NCBI GenBank assembly: GCA_033439795.1
Contig: JAUTDP010000002.1
Coordinates: forward strand, 2,852,001 to 2,916,000
Length of the DNA: 64,000 bases
DNA from: Sordaria brevicollis
Taxonomy: Eukaryota > Ascomycota > Sordariomycetes > Sordariales > Sordariaceae
Reading direction: 5' to 3'
The position numbers and the translations under genes were made by a program. Shown here piece after piece: positions 31,596 to 42,685 of this stretch (position 1 is its first letter; each line of letters starts with the position of its first letter). A model generated the notes under the pieces. The model saw only the letters and a program-made list of their open reading frames with translations, was not told the DNA's origin and did not search any database.

Positions 31596-32056
31596 ATGGT
31601 TTTGCGGGAAGAACATGAATATGTTGGTCCAAGCCGGCTTCTCTGGCGATCCCGGCTACTCTACCTCCGACCTGGACTCGACTACCTGGAGTCACACCAT
31701 GCTGTCGTTCCGGCACATTAGCCTCAACTCGATCTCCATGTGGTCAGGTTACAGCACATTACCGCGAAGGATGCGGCTCTGCGGCAAGTGCCCGCTTTTA
31801 CCAAGACGATTGGGACTTCCTTTGCTAACACCGTTTAAAGACACTTACCTTGAGGGCTGGAAGGGGGCTCAGCCCGGTGTCATAAATCCCAGAGACAGTC
31901 GAACCAGTTCCTGGACTTGCAACCGAGCATCGAGATACCCTCATTCGACTGAACCGGCCCCGTATCGGACAAGGTGTTGCTACCACGGCTTTGTTTGCGG
32001 GATTGAGTATCGTCCCGGTACTGCTCAAGCTGTGTAACGAATCGGTTCAGGATTGA
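31596..32056 (+). pseudogene. Decayed gene of unknown family
   Basis: A coding-like frame starts at ATG 31596 (MVLREEHEYVGPSRLLW) and runs about 38 codons to an in-frame TAG after AVVPAH, continues convincingly (PQLDLHVVRLQHITAKDAAL, then VPAFTKTIGTSFANTV) to a TAA, and resumes in another frame as TVEPVPGLATEHRDTLIRL ... GQGVATTALFAGLSIVPVLL to a TGA at about 32056. One stop and at least one frameshift break it. I do not recognise the family. The TAG might be a tryptophan codon changed by G-to-A. Alternatively an intron could remove part of the break, but no in-phase GT-AG pair was found. Confidence 0.5.
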
Positions 32057-34917
32057 TGTGTAACATGAAACTTTTTCAGGTTCACATGTCGGCCATGCGG
32101 AGATGCGGGCAAATATATTGCCTAGCTTTGGCCTTCATCAACCCAAGTCCCGCGACCTACAACCGACGCCCACATGTTGCTCCGATATTCTTGGTCGTCC
32201 ATTGTGGTGTATAAGATCAACCAAAATCTCACGACTTTCCAAATTTTGAACGACAACACTCGTCGATCACCGTGACGATGCATTGAATACTACAGCCCGA
32301 CAAAGATGACCATCCAGTTGACGTCGAGGGCAAAGGAGCTGAGTGTCCTCAAGGAACAACCGGCACGGACGGAAACTGTCACCCGAATCGGCCTCTATCA
32401 TCGGTATCTCTGCCCTCCGCATACTTCACTAAAACGCAACACTGGGAAGCGCAAGCGAAGTCTCATTACAGCATTGGTGTTGTCAAGCAACAATCGACTC
32501 CTCGCCCCTTTTCCAACTTGGAGTCATCGCCAACAAAGGGGTACCGAGCAAACGGTTAGACTTTGGAAGCATTTGCTCGCCCAGATCTTGGCTTCTCACT
32601 TGGACCCTCCACATACGAGCGGGACTCGACGCCAGGAGCTCCCAAGAAGCTTTTGTCTCCACGAGTCTCAAAATGTTGAGGTTGGCCAGCTCATCCAAAT
32701 GCCTTGTCAGCCACGTCTAAGCATGACCACGAGAAAAGGGGCAAAGTTATGCTTAAATATTTATCCCTCCCGCATTCCGGCAATGCTACCATTGGCTGGC
32801 TCATCTTCGGGTCTCCCGTCAAAGGTATAGCGTCCATGCTGGCTGACATTCTTAGTGGGAGCCAAGTTGGTTTTGACATGGGATTGAGGACCAGTCCAGA
32901 TTTCTGGGTTGCCTGGGTTACTTTCCAAGCCAGCGGGATCCACGACGGCAATTGATGTCGGCATAACCACACGAAACAGGGTGTACGTAACAGTCTTGAC
33001 GATGCCAACCAACCTGGAAAAGGGGCAGTACGCCATTACGAACAGCAACCTTCAAGTGAGTTGTCCAAAGACGCAGTCCCTTCCCAAAAGGGTAGTCAGT
33101 GTATCCTTGAGATGGTTGTCAACCACTCATGAGCGTCAAGTGTCCACTCAAAAGGTCTGTGTCAGTGTTGATACCTTGTGTGAACCTGTAATGTCGTAAA
33201 AAAAGATGTTTTTTTCCTTCAGCCTCCCCCCTTTCTCCTTGACGCAGGACGCTATTCTAACCTATCGATCAACTGTTCTGGGCTTGGGCGCAAGTCAGGA
33301 AAGGCCTAGGCAACGACAGTTTGGGCTTCCAGCGGAAAACACAAGTTGAAGCAATCACATGAGCCTTCCCTTCTTCATCTATAGCGCGACCCATGTGCCC
33401 AGCGTGCTTGGACAAGCCCTCCTTGCTATTTCTCTCAGATCTTCTTATTACAAAGCCACCACAAAAGTCATGTGTGGAGGATACCGCGGAAAGAGCACTG
33501 CACGTACCGAGCCAAGCGCTGAGGAAGAGCTCCGGACAAGCACCGAAAAGGCTCTTGACAGTGGATTTCGTCGGCATGCTCGAATCGTTGGCGGTGGAGT
33601 CCGACATCTTGTTTGCACTTTTTGGTGATGATGAAAACGACATTGAGGAAAACATGGATTTGCATCCACCGGCATCCATGCCGAGCCCCGGTCCGTCGAT
33701 GAGGAGTGATGGGGGATGCGGGGGAGCCAAGCGGCGCCAAGTTTTCTGGGGAAGCCTCGAAATGGGGAAGTGGCCCGCTCCCCAACTTCCAAACTCTCAC
33801 TCGCCCTTCTTTGTTGCGCTAAACCAGAAGCGAATAACATTCCCGCAAGCTAATTTGCTAGCCTGATTCTTTGCCCGGGGTTATGGACGTTTTGGAGAGA
33901 TCTTCTTTGTGCCCAACTTTTGGAGCAGTGCGGAGGACACCCGAACGCCACCAGCAGACTGGACTCTGCTCTCTGTGGACACTGCTCGGGGGTTAAGCGG
34001 TGGGCCACTGGAGATATTGTGGATTTTGATACTCGCCCTCCCCATGGGGTAGTGGACTCCCCTTCTCGGCCCGTATCATGACTCTGAACAGTTGGGGAAC
34101 CCTGGATAAAACCTCGTTAACAAAGTGCTTCATTGGTCAAACTCGACTTCGATGGAGCTGCATCTGACATCTCATCAACGGTATTTGCTCGAGACACCCT
34201 CCTGCCAGATCTCCAAATTGCCTTTGGTGCAATTGCCATGCGGGGAACGGGAAACGAGAACCATGGGTGTAAGCCAAGCAGAGGAATGCTGCACTCTGTT
34301 TGGTCAATCTCACATTCACGCCGGCTCTGACCTGGAACTCGGGACCTGGCAATCGATGAACAGGGGAGAAGGGATGGAGAGAGCCTAGGTGCTCCAAATC
34401 CAGCGCACCCTGGATGCTTCGAACACTGGACGAAGCGAGGCTGGGGGGCGTTTGTATGCATGCGGAGCTACCCATTTGGTTGGTACTCTCAATGTGAATG
34501 TACACCACCACTACGAGATGCCTGTCGTGTCACAGTTGATGATGATAGGCTTGGAACCCTGCTACTTGGCTTATAGGCACACTTCAAGCTTAACCTAGTC
34601 AGCTTGGCGATATCGATGAAGGAATCCTTCTTCTGACCGCAAAAGATAAATCCTTCTACTATCCTTGTCGGCAGCTGCTTCCTGCATTTGACCTACGGGT
34701 ACATTACGTCGGCCCTTCCCAGTCTCAGCCGCCCTTACATTTTCCATTGTTCTTCATCACATCTCATCTTCTCTTCTCGCCACCTACCACTCATCCAATA
34801 CCGACCTCGCCCACACAAGGTCGCCGTTGAGTGTTCCATCTTCTACCCACCAGGGTACCGGCATTTCGGTTCCAGCAGCAGAGCCAGTTTCTCATCCATA
34901 TCTTACTAGACGTCACG
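32057..34917. other. Gene-poor region, possible relics
   Basis: About 2.9 kb. An ATG-started 157-aa ORF on + (33393-33866) and a - strand ORF (32761-33036; MPTSIAVVDPAGLESNPGNP) look faintly coding but match nothing I know. The last 250 bases are the leader of the MFS gene. Confidence 0.3.
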
Positions 34918-36677
34918 ATGGCCGCCGGAGCGGAAACGGTGACCTCTGAGAAGAGGAGACAGTCTTTGTCCGAGTCAGACTCCAAGGAAGGCCACTTCGA
35001 AGATGCTCCAGGGGCGCACTACCGCGCCGAACGAGGCCAGACTGCAACTGACGTGTGAGTCGCCTCCGTGATTCACATCAGTTATGCATCTCAGATAAGG
35101 CAAATCATGGGCTAACATACGCTCAATAGTCATGGCAACCCCATCGTTGAACTTGACCAAGCGGCCGAGAGAAGGCTACGAAGGAAGATCGATCTTTACA
35201 TCGTACCAACCGTAGCGATTCTTTACCTCTTTTGCTTCATCGACAGAGCCAATATCGGTGAGCAACAGCGACCGTGACCAAAATGATTGAGAGGCATACG
35301 GCTTACGATTACGGATTTCAGGAAACGCGAGGCTCGATACTTTGGAAAAGGATCTCGACCTACATGGATACGACTATAACGCGCTACTCTCGATCTTCTA
35401 CGTCGGTTACATCCTCTTCGAGATTCCAGCAAACATTTGCTGCAAATGGATGGGCCCTGGCTGGTTTCTCCCTGTGACCTCACTCGGTTTCGGAATCATG
35501 TCCGTCTGCATGGCGTTCGTTCACAACTTCTCCCAGGCCTGTGGTGTCCGTTTCCTTCTTGGAGTTTTCGAGGCCGGCATGATGCCCGGAATCGCCTACT
35601 ATCTCTCCCGCTGGTATCGTCGATCCGAGCTCACTCTCCGTCTATCGCTCTACATCGTCATGGCACCGTTGGCTGGCGCTTTCGGTGGTCTCTTGGCATC
35701 TGGAATTCTTAAGCTCGACAGCTTCGGCAGTCTTCACGGCTGGAGAATGATCTTCGGTATTGAGGGTGTCATTACCGTTGGACTGTCCCTCATCAGCTTC
35801 CTTACCCTCACCGACCACCCCGCGTCCGCCAAATGGCTCACTCAGGAAGAGAAGGACCTTGCGATTGCCCGTGTCAAGTCGGAGCGTATTGGTCAGACTG
35901 AGATCATCGACAAGATGGACGCCAAGAAGCTCAAGCGCGGTATCTTCAACCCTGTCGTCTTCTTCACCGGCTTCGCCTTCCTCCTCAACAACATTACCGT
36001 CCAAGGCCTCGCCTTCTTCGCCCCTACCGTCGTCGCCACCATCCACCCGACCAAGAGCATCATTCAGAAGCAGCTTTTGACCGTTCCTCCCTACATCGTC
36101 GGTGCCTTCTTCACCGTCCTCATGCCTCTCATCAGCCGCTGGCTCGATCGCCGCCAGATCGTCATCATCGCCTGCTGCCCGCTTGTCATGGTTGGCTACA
36201 TCATGTTCTTGGCCACCGAAAACGCCAAGATCCGATACGGCGCCGCTTTCCTCGTCAGCACTTCCATCTTCGCCGGTGGTCCCTTGACCAACTCCCAAGT
36301 CAGCGCCAACGTCATCTCTGATACCGCGAGAAGCAGTGCTATCGCTTACAATGGTAAGTTTTATTCTCCCCATTTCCATGTTCTTAATAACTAAAGCTAA
36401 TTGTTCTTTCTCTACAGTCATGCTTGGCAACATTGGCGGTCTCATCTCCACCTGGTCCTTCCTCCCCTCCGACGGGCCCAACTACCACATCGGCAACGGC
36501 ATCAACCTCGCTGCTTCCGGCGGTACCCTTCTCATCGCCCTTGGCCTGCTTCTCTGGATGAAGAGGGACAACAAGAAGCGCGAGCTGCGCAACGCCGAGG
36601 AGGAGCTGGCGGGCATGTCGCAGCAGGAGATTCAGGATCTGGATTACAAGCACCCTGGTTTCCGGTGGAAGCCTTAA
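34918..36677 (+). CDS. MFS permease, Dal5/allantoate (ACS) family
   Basis: Exons 34918..35054, 35130..35257, 35322..36353, 36418..36677; introns phase 2, 1 and 1; 518 aa. A plasma-membrane symporter of the anion:cation symporter subfamily (DHA/ACS): after an acidic cytosolic N-terminus, the first helix reads PTVAILYLFCFIDRANIGN, the DRANIGNAR signature of Dal5/Tna1/vitamin H permeases. Then come YVGYILFEIPANICCKWMGP, VRFLLGVFEAGMMPGIAYYL and RWYRRSELTLRLSLY, all typical. Twelve hydrophobic segments fit. Family members carry allantoate, nicotinate, biotin, pantothenate or other organic anions; the substrate cannot be read from sequence. It stands alone between two gene-poor regions, so context gives no clue. 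Confidence 0.93.
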
Positions 36678-38851
36678 GGTGCTGGTCACAGCATGGGATG
36701 ATTGGTCGCATGGGAAAGGGATTTTGGTGTCACGCTCAAAGAAAGGGATTACTCGGTTGCACAGCAGTGCATGTGCCGCTTACCGATTATCCGAACTGGA
36801 GGGGGGTGTTACACACAGGGATGGAAAGGGATGATGATGACTACTCTATGAGATGAATACCCAAGCAGCTACAGTTGATGCTGTTTAGAAAGAAAGAACT
36901 TGATAATGATGATATCAGCTCAAGCACCCTGTGTTTCATTTCTGCTTTCTCTTGTGCGCTGAAATTTTGTCTCTGCCCTTCTTCCCAGTGACACTTCGTG
37001 ATGACTCCTACCAGGGTTCACAACCTCTGCAAGACAAAGGGCGCGGGAAAGGCCGGAGGTACTCGCCAAGCGAGAGATCCTTCTGCATGGCACTTTATCG
37101 ATGAGCTTAACTTACCGCACCGGGGTCATTATCCTCATGCACCCTTTTTTGACTTCATGCACCCTGCGCACGGACCACTCGTTTTTGAAGGTAAATTTCT
37201 TTGGTAAAACGTTCCAAACTTTCACAGACAAAAGTTTACAACGTAACGGCCTTTCCTTCCAGATACTTATTGAGGTCTTAAGGTTGATATTTCTACTGAT
37301 AAGTAGTATATAAGATATATACGTCTTTTGAATTAATACAAAAGTGTTTTTAATAGGACGTTCATTAAAAGGTTTTGGTGATGATTTCGATTTCGCTTAG
37401 AGAACGGTTTCTTACATTGCAAGACGACGATAGTTTCATTACATGTAAAAAAGGGTGCGCGAAGTCGAAAAGGGTGCATGAGGATAATGACCCCGGTGCG
37501 GTAAGTCAAGCTCTTATCGATCTCACCCAACACAGGGGTAAGATTGACCAATGGCCATTTCAGGAGTCGACCACAGCGCGGGATGACAAGAAAAAAAGAT
37601 TCTCGGATGTGATGGAACTTTGGATTTGCGGCACGGTTGTGGTGCGCCATGGTGTGTGGATTGCGACATCAGTTCAATTAGCATACGGCAGGTACCTCTG
37701 CAGCTGAGGGCAAAGATATCTCTACCTAGCTAGCTAGGTAGGCAAGGGCTGAAGGACAGAACAAAGGAACAAGGAGTTTTCGGCTACTGTATGCAATTAA
37801 CGTCAAGACTACCTAAATGCAAGGAAGGGAAGAAAGAACAAAGAGACCTTATCATGGTTTTAAACGTGGAGGTATCAAAATGTTTACATGTATCGCCATT
37901 GTACATGGGTACCTCTAGGTAGTACAGAGTTATTCGACGATGCTTTCTGTGACACTCTTATCTGGCTGAACTCAAATCATACCTGTATATGTACCTATAT
38001 GCATGTGAAGGATCCGAACAACGGGGTGAGGTTACACCGTTCCGTTTTAGGTACGAGGCTTTCTGCGTGGTACCTTTGCTTCAGCCGTCGGATCCTTTTT
38101 TTCCCCTTCTTCTTCAATGAAATACATTTTCTCGACTCTTTTGAGCTATGGGCGTGAGCAAACCCTGCTACTTTGAAAACTTTTCCTGGGTACTTACCAA
38201 TCAGGACATAGAGGTAGGTGAAGCATTTTGGAGTGGTGTATCCATGAAGACTTATACAGTCGTAGTCTTAGACTGTTGGCGAGTATAATTAGGAGAAAGT
38301 AGATATTTCGGTCCTAGTCTATCATGAGAATACCTCCAGGTAGGTTGTGGCCTTTAGGTAGCACGGCCAGTGTTCTAAAAGTTGTGGCTTGAGGCTCTTA
38401 GTAACTCGTGCTTCCTATTTGCGCAATATACGTGCTACAAGCCCTGTTCACATTGCACAATAATTTTGGTGATGATGACGATGTTGTGGAACGACAATTA
38501 CTCATGTTAAACAATTCTCAAGCTTTATCGTAAGTTCGTGATATATGTAAAGCGGCCGAGATATCTAAATACCTTACCTAGAGTTTCCGAGTTTCTGACA
38601 CTTGTCGATTTTCGTAAGTGTCTCTCGTACCCTGCGCGCAATTTCAGGCGGTTTTCCCACATCTGCAACCATTTCTTACCTATAATGTACACTCTCATCA
38701 AATTCAAGCAAAAATAAATAGCGAATCAGGAAGTTGTTTCACTAGAAGCCACTACTCTATAACCGCGAAGCAAAAGACACGACCAGAAGTAGAGTATTGT
38801 GCGCTCCTAGAACAAAAGAGAGCAAAAACAAACCAAAAATTTAGATGGTGG
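36678..38851. other. Intergenic with inverted repeat
   Basis: No protein gene. Contains the inverted repeat at 37096-37520 and many short CCTACCT/TAGAGGTA-like motifs. Confidence 0.5.
37096..37520. repeat. Inverted repeat, about 70-bp arms, 280-bp loop
   Basis: Left arm 37096-37169 and right arm 37451-37520 are reverse complements over a core CTTACCGCACCGGGGTCATT plus ATCCTCATGCACCCTTTT and flanking bases, with a few mismatches. The interior (about 37170-37450) is AT-rich and has no clear coding frame. It could be a MITE-like remnant or a source of hairpin RNA. Confidence 0.75.
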
Positions 38852-38948
38852 TGGCCCGTACCTGAGTTGAACCGGTACCTTCCCTCTCTGCTAAAGAAAA
38901 GAGGCGCAGAAGAAATAAGGGCTGTGCTGCCCATTACACCAACGGACC
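38852..38948 (-). tRNA. tRNA-like gene with intron, isotype unclear
   Basis: 97 nt. Acceptor 5' GGTCCGT pairs with 3' ACGGGCC (one G-U) followed by A73. A-box-like TGGTGTAATGG and B-box-like GGTTCAACTCA are present, the D stem GTGT/GCAC is perfect, and the T stem has one mismatch. A T5 run, a Pol III terminator, lies about 13 nt downstream. The anticodon region is about 24 nt too long, so an intron is implied, but I could not place a standard anticodon loop. The D arm resembles tRNA-Gln or tRNA-Glu. It may be a real intron-bearing tRNA or a decayed one. Confidence 0.5.
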
Positions 38949-40241
38949 ACGCACCGGGGGTTGGTGAGAATGAGCGGCTTGGGATGAGCTTATAAGGGGT
39001 CCCAGAGCTAGCTGGGTCTGGTCTCGAGTACTGTAGAGGTCCAAGTTTGGATGCCCGCGTGCTGGGGCCCGAGTTGGGACTTTGGCTGGGACGCGAGGGA
39101 CCGAGTAAAAAGTAGTGGCAGGTAGGCAGGTGGGCGGGCGGGTAGGCAGAGAGAGACTCGACCTTTCGTCCGGTCTTGTGGTGGAGGTTGCCCGGCTCTC
39201 GGTGGGAGGACGGCGGAAGCTATGAGCACTGGGCCAGAAAGCCAGATTTACAGGGAAAATGTTGGAATTTGATCATTTCAAGATGCGACGGAGGTTGAAG
39301 GACGGCAAATCGAAGGGCTTGATTTGGGTCGTCCAACGAAGGAATGTGACGAACACTCGGGCAGACCACGGATACCTAGAGGCGTGCCGGTGAATGAGCA
39401 AACCCTCGTAGATGGGCGCAGCCAAGGGCATGCACTTTCAACACAATTATTTGGGGGACATTCTGGGTAGTAAATCTGCCGAAGTTCTGTTCTTTGGTCT
39501 TTGATTTGATGTTGAAGGCGATGTCCAGGGGCAAGGACATGGAAGCAGACATCAACATCAAAAACACATTTGTTGTAAGAGAAAGAGTGACGGAAACGAA
39601 TTGCCAACGAGGCTTCACAGAAAGGGGTAGAGTTAGGCCATGAGTATCGTGATTATATCCTTGAGCTCACCGACGGAGTATGCGGTATAGAACCCGGAGC
39701 ACCAAACCTATGGCTGGATCGTAGAAAGGCTGAAATCCGGACCGACTGGCAGTTTCAGGAGGTGGCTGCGCATCTTAAACCACTTGTGTGTCAAAGTTAC
39801 CTCTACAGACGGCGCACGGAATCGTCGACAAGTGTCAAGCGCGTGCAGGATGGAACGTTCTGTGGTCCGGTGCTGGCTACACTTGTAGATGACAGTGACA
39901 GTCAAAGCACAGAGTTCGCTGTAGATGTACACTTGATACGTGAGAAAGCAAGTGTTTCTACTGTGTTATTCGGAAGAGGACAACCAATCGCGAAACCCAT
40001 AGGACAAAGTCATAAATGCTCGAGGCTTCTCGAGTGGCTATCCATCTTGGCTAGTCTTTCGGTAGCTCTACTTTTCTCTTTTTGCATATTTCCAGTCACC
40101 ACATATGTTGCCTAGAGGTACTTTTCTTCTTTCTTCCAGTGCCGGTCACTCCCTTGTTTGTTGCCCACCCTCGTGCAAGAAATCCCACAATAGCAGTTCA
40201 GTCGTATGCAACTCCAGCACTTGTCTTGGGAGTCGCACAAC
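38949..40241. other. Intergenic
   Basis: No supportable feature on either strand. Confidence 0.4.
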
Positions 40242-40877
40242 ATGAAACAAGCGTTCGCCCTCGTGCTGCTGGAAGCAGGCCTTTTCACCTCCGCTGCATC
40301 CCACAGAACTATCACCTCGCCGGGCTCCGATCCAATTCCCCGGTCCAGCTATGGCTCGCGCTTGCGGCCAACAAGCTGTCAACACCATCCTAACCGACGG
40401 CACAATGCCCATCGAATCTGTTCCCTTTTCTTCGTCTGCCTCTTGTAAAATCGCAGCCAGTCCCTGTCCTCCAATCGTCAGGTTTAGAGGTACTAAGGCT
40501 TGAACTCCAAGGTAACCCCTTCCTCTGCCGCGGCGCTCTCTTTGCCGACAACGCTTCACCCCTCCAACGCTTCACGCCGTGTCAAAGGATCCTTTTTAAA
40601 ACCTCTATCCCAATCCCGCACGAGGGACCTTGTAATGTGTCTGTCGTCAACACGGCTACCAACACGATCTTTGGGCAGCCCTTGATGTTCAATTCGTACG
40701 CGGATGAACGACTGGCGAAGTCGATAACACCGCTTTTCGCGTCACGCTGCCGGGAGGTGGGCAAGTGTTGAGGGAATGTGGAACGCGGGAGCTTTGCGTT
40801 TTGCAATGGTTCTGATTCGGAGACTCGGAGAGGGGGCGAGGCAGACGTATAAAAGCTGTGTGGATTCTGTTATTTGA
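40242..40877 (+). pseudogene. Pseudogene of a secreted LPMO-like protein
   Basis: Begins with a signal peptide (MKQAFALVLLEAGLFTSAAS) followed by a His that would be the mature N-terminus (HRTITSPG..PR), then continues in shifted frames: ARACGQQAVNTILTDG; NPFLCRGALFADN; KTSIPIPHEGPCNVSVVNTA; FRVTLPGGG; CVLQWF; and QTYKSCVDSVI at the end. These blocks, in this order, match fungal secreted proteins with an N-terminal copper-ligand His, conserved CRG and ADN, and a C-terminal CVLQWYW...QTYESCVDF. At least three frame changes (near 40341, 40490 and 40715, plus one near 40830) and a TGA in place of the second Trp of WFW break the gene. Family name is from pattern memory; the decay itself is direct. 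Confidence 0.7.
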
Positions 40878-42685
40878 TGGTGATAAAATACGCGGCAAGA
40901 TAGATGTAGAGACAGAAACAAAGGGGGTCGGCGCCACTGTCATCATGAAAGCCGTGGCATGAGAGGATTGGGGAGGAGCCAAAGATCTTGTCCGTCATCG
41001 AGACCGGGAAGACTTAAAACGATTCGAGTTGGTTTTGCGGCCGCGGTATGGGATTGTTCTGTTCTGTGTGCTAGTTGATCTAGAGGCACCCAACGTTAGT
41101 CATGGACCATCTTGAATGGGAACTCTCACACCACCATCTGCATACAATATACATGTACTCATCTTCAAAGTTGCCTCTGTTGGTGATAAATAGACATCAA
41201 CAGCATATTCTGCGGTACTGTCTTTGACGCCGTCATGTTGTCCGAACTCGGCCGCGAAGCAGAAGGACCAAGGAGGCGACCGTTGCCATATTGTATCCCA
41301 ACAAGGCTTCCAACGAACAAGCCGGGCATCATCGGTGTTCGGAGGCCTGGGTCCAAGTCCGTGGAGCTCGGTCGGGTTTGGGATTATAATATTTCTTTAC
41401 GTCTTTCTTATCGGATCTCCAAGCTGATAAACTTCATGCAGTCATCTCCAGATCCCATGGGGATGGATCCAGATCAACGTGGAGTTTGACAAGTCTTGCA
41501 TGAGGGGATCCATCTTCCACGAGGTTGGAAAGGGGAAAGCCGCAAAGGTGCTTGGGAGGCAGGGTGCCCATAAATTGACCCGTTTTGGTGAGTCGCTATT
41601 CCGGATAGGGGTAGCTCTGGGCGTTCCTTGCAGCTGACGAAGGTTAAACTCCAAATTGGGCAGCTTTTGAACATCGGTTGCAGCAATCGTCGCCGTCGTC
41701 GGACCGTGGGTTAGCGAAGCTGTCCACAGATAAGATTATCTTGGCGATGACTTCCGCATCTAATGAAACATAATTTTTAGTGATTTTTGAACTTCAATCA
41801 GAAGAAGGACGCCATGTGGATTTTGATGAGTCTTGTCCACGGCCGCGTGTGTCGGTTGTTGCTGCTTTCTCGACGGGTGCAAAAGGGAGGCCCTGGGAGG
41901 TTCTGGAGAGCCACGGGACAGCTTCACGTACCTGTACCACAATCCCAAGCATCTCCCCTCCAGGACCAAACTTCCATGACTGGCAAAGAAGTCCAAATTA
42001 TTGCAGTCGTTGTGAGTGTCCAAGGTGTGATTTGGAACCTTTCGACGGCCATGAGAGTGCAGGAGCGAACGTAATGCGGGGCTCGGGTGGTTGCACTAAC
42101 AGCGCCGGCTGTCTTGGCTCACTCGGAATTTCGGAGACCACTCCTCTGGCCGTCATCGGCGACGTCGTGATTGGCAGAAAGACGTTCTCGATGTTGCATT
42201 CTTTGTCAATCCCTTGACTTACATGCAACGGTTGCCCCTCATTATTGATAGGGCTTATCGCGACTTACACCAACGACCGTCATCTGCTGCATCGATAAGT
42301 GTCTATCGTCACTAACAGCTCTGCATAGAGGTACTGAACCACCCTGATTGTGTTAGTGATCGAGTATTCAAAACTCAAAACTTCACACCCACTTTCCGTG
42401 CCGATGAACCTTATCGTGATGACCATGGGAAGCAATTGGCAAATGACAAGATGCTGTGGACTTATCGACTTCGAGATGTGTATCGCCCAGATGAAGAAGG
42501 ATGAGGGGCAAAAGGGCAGGGCGAAAGGATACAAGTATATCTGGTGTCCCCGAACCTACCTCATGATGATCCTATTTCTGTTCATCATCAACACTCTCTT
42601 ATATATCAGCTGAGAACCATCTTTCTTAGCACTCCTTCCTCTCTTCATAACATTTGATACCCTTTCCTTTTCAACAATCACCAAC
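40878..42685. other. Intergenic with a possible coding relic
   Basis: A 62-codon open stretch without ATG (42316-42504) reads FTPTFRADEPYRDDHGKQL ... WTYRLRDVYRPDEE and looks like the 3' end of a lost gene. A TTATATATC near 42598 is a candidate TATA box for the amine oxidase. Nothing else is seen. Confidence 0.35.

Noticed and set aside
33393..33866. 157-aa ATG-started + strand ORF
   Set aside because: Both strands are open, composition is not distinctive and nothing is recognised; kept only as a note.
35642..36481. 279-codon - strand ORF
   Set aside because: Antisense shadow of the MFS permease.
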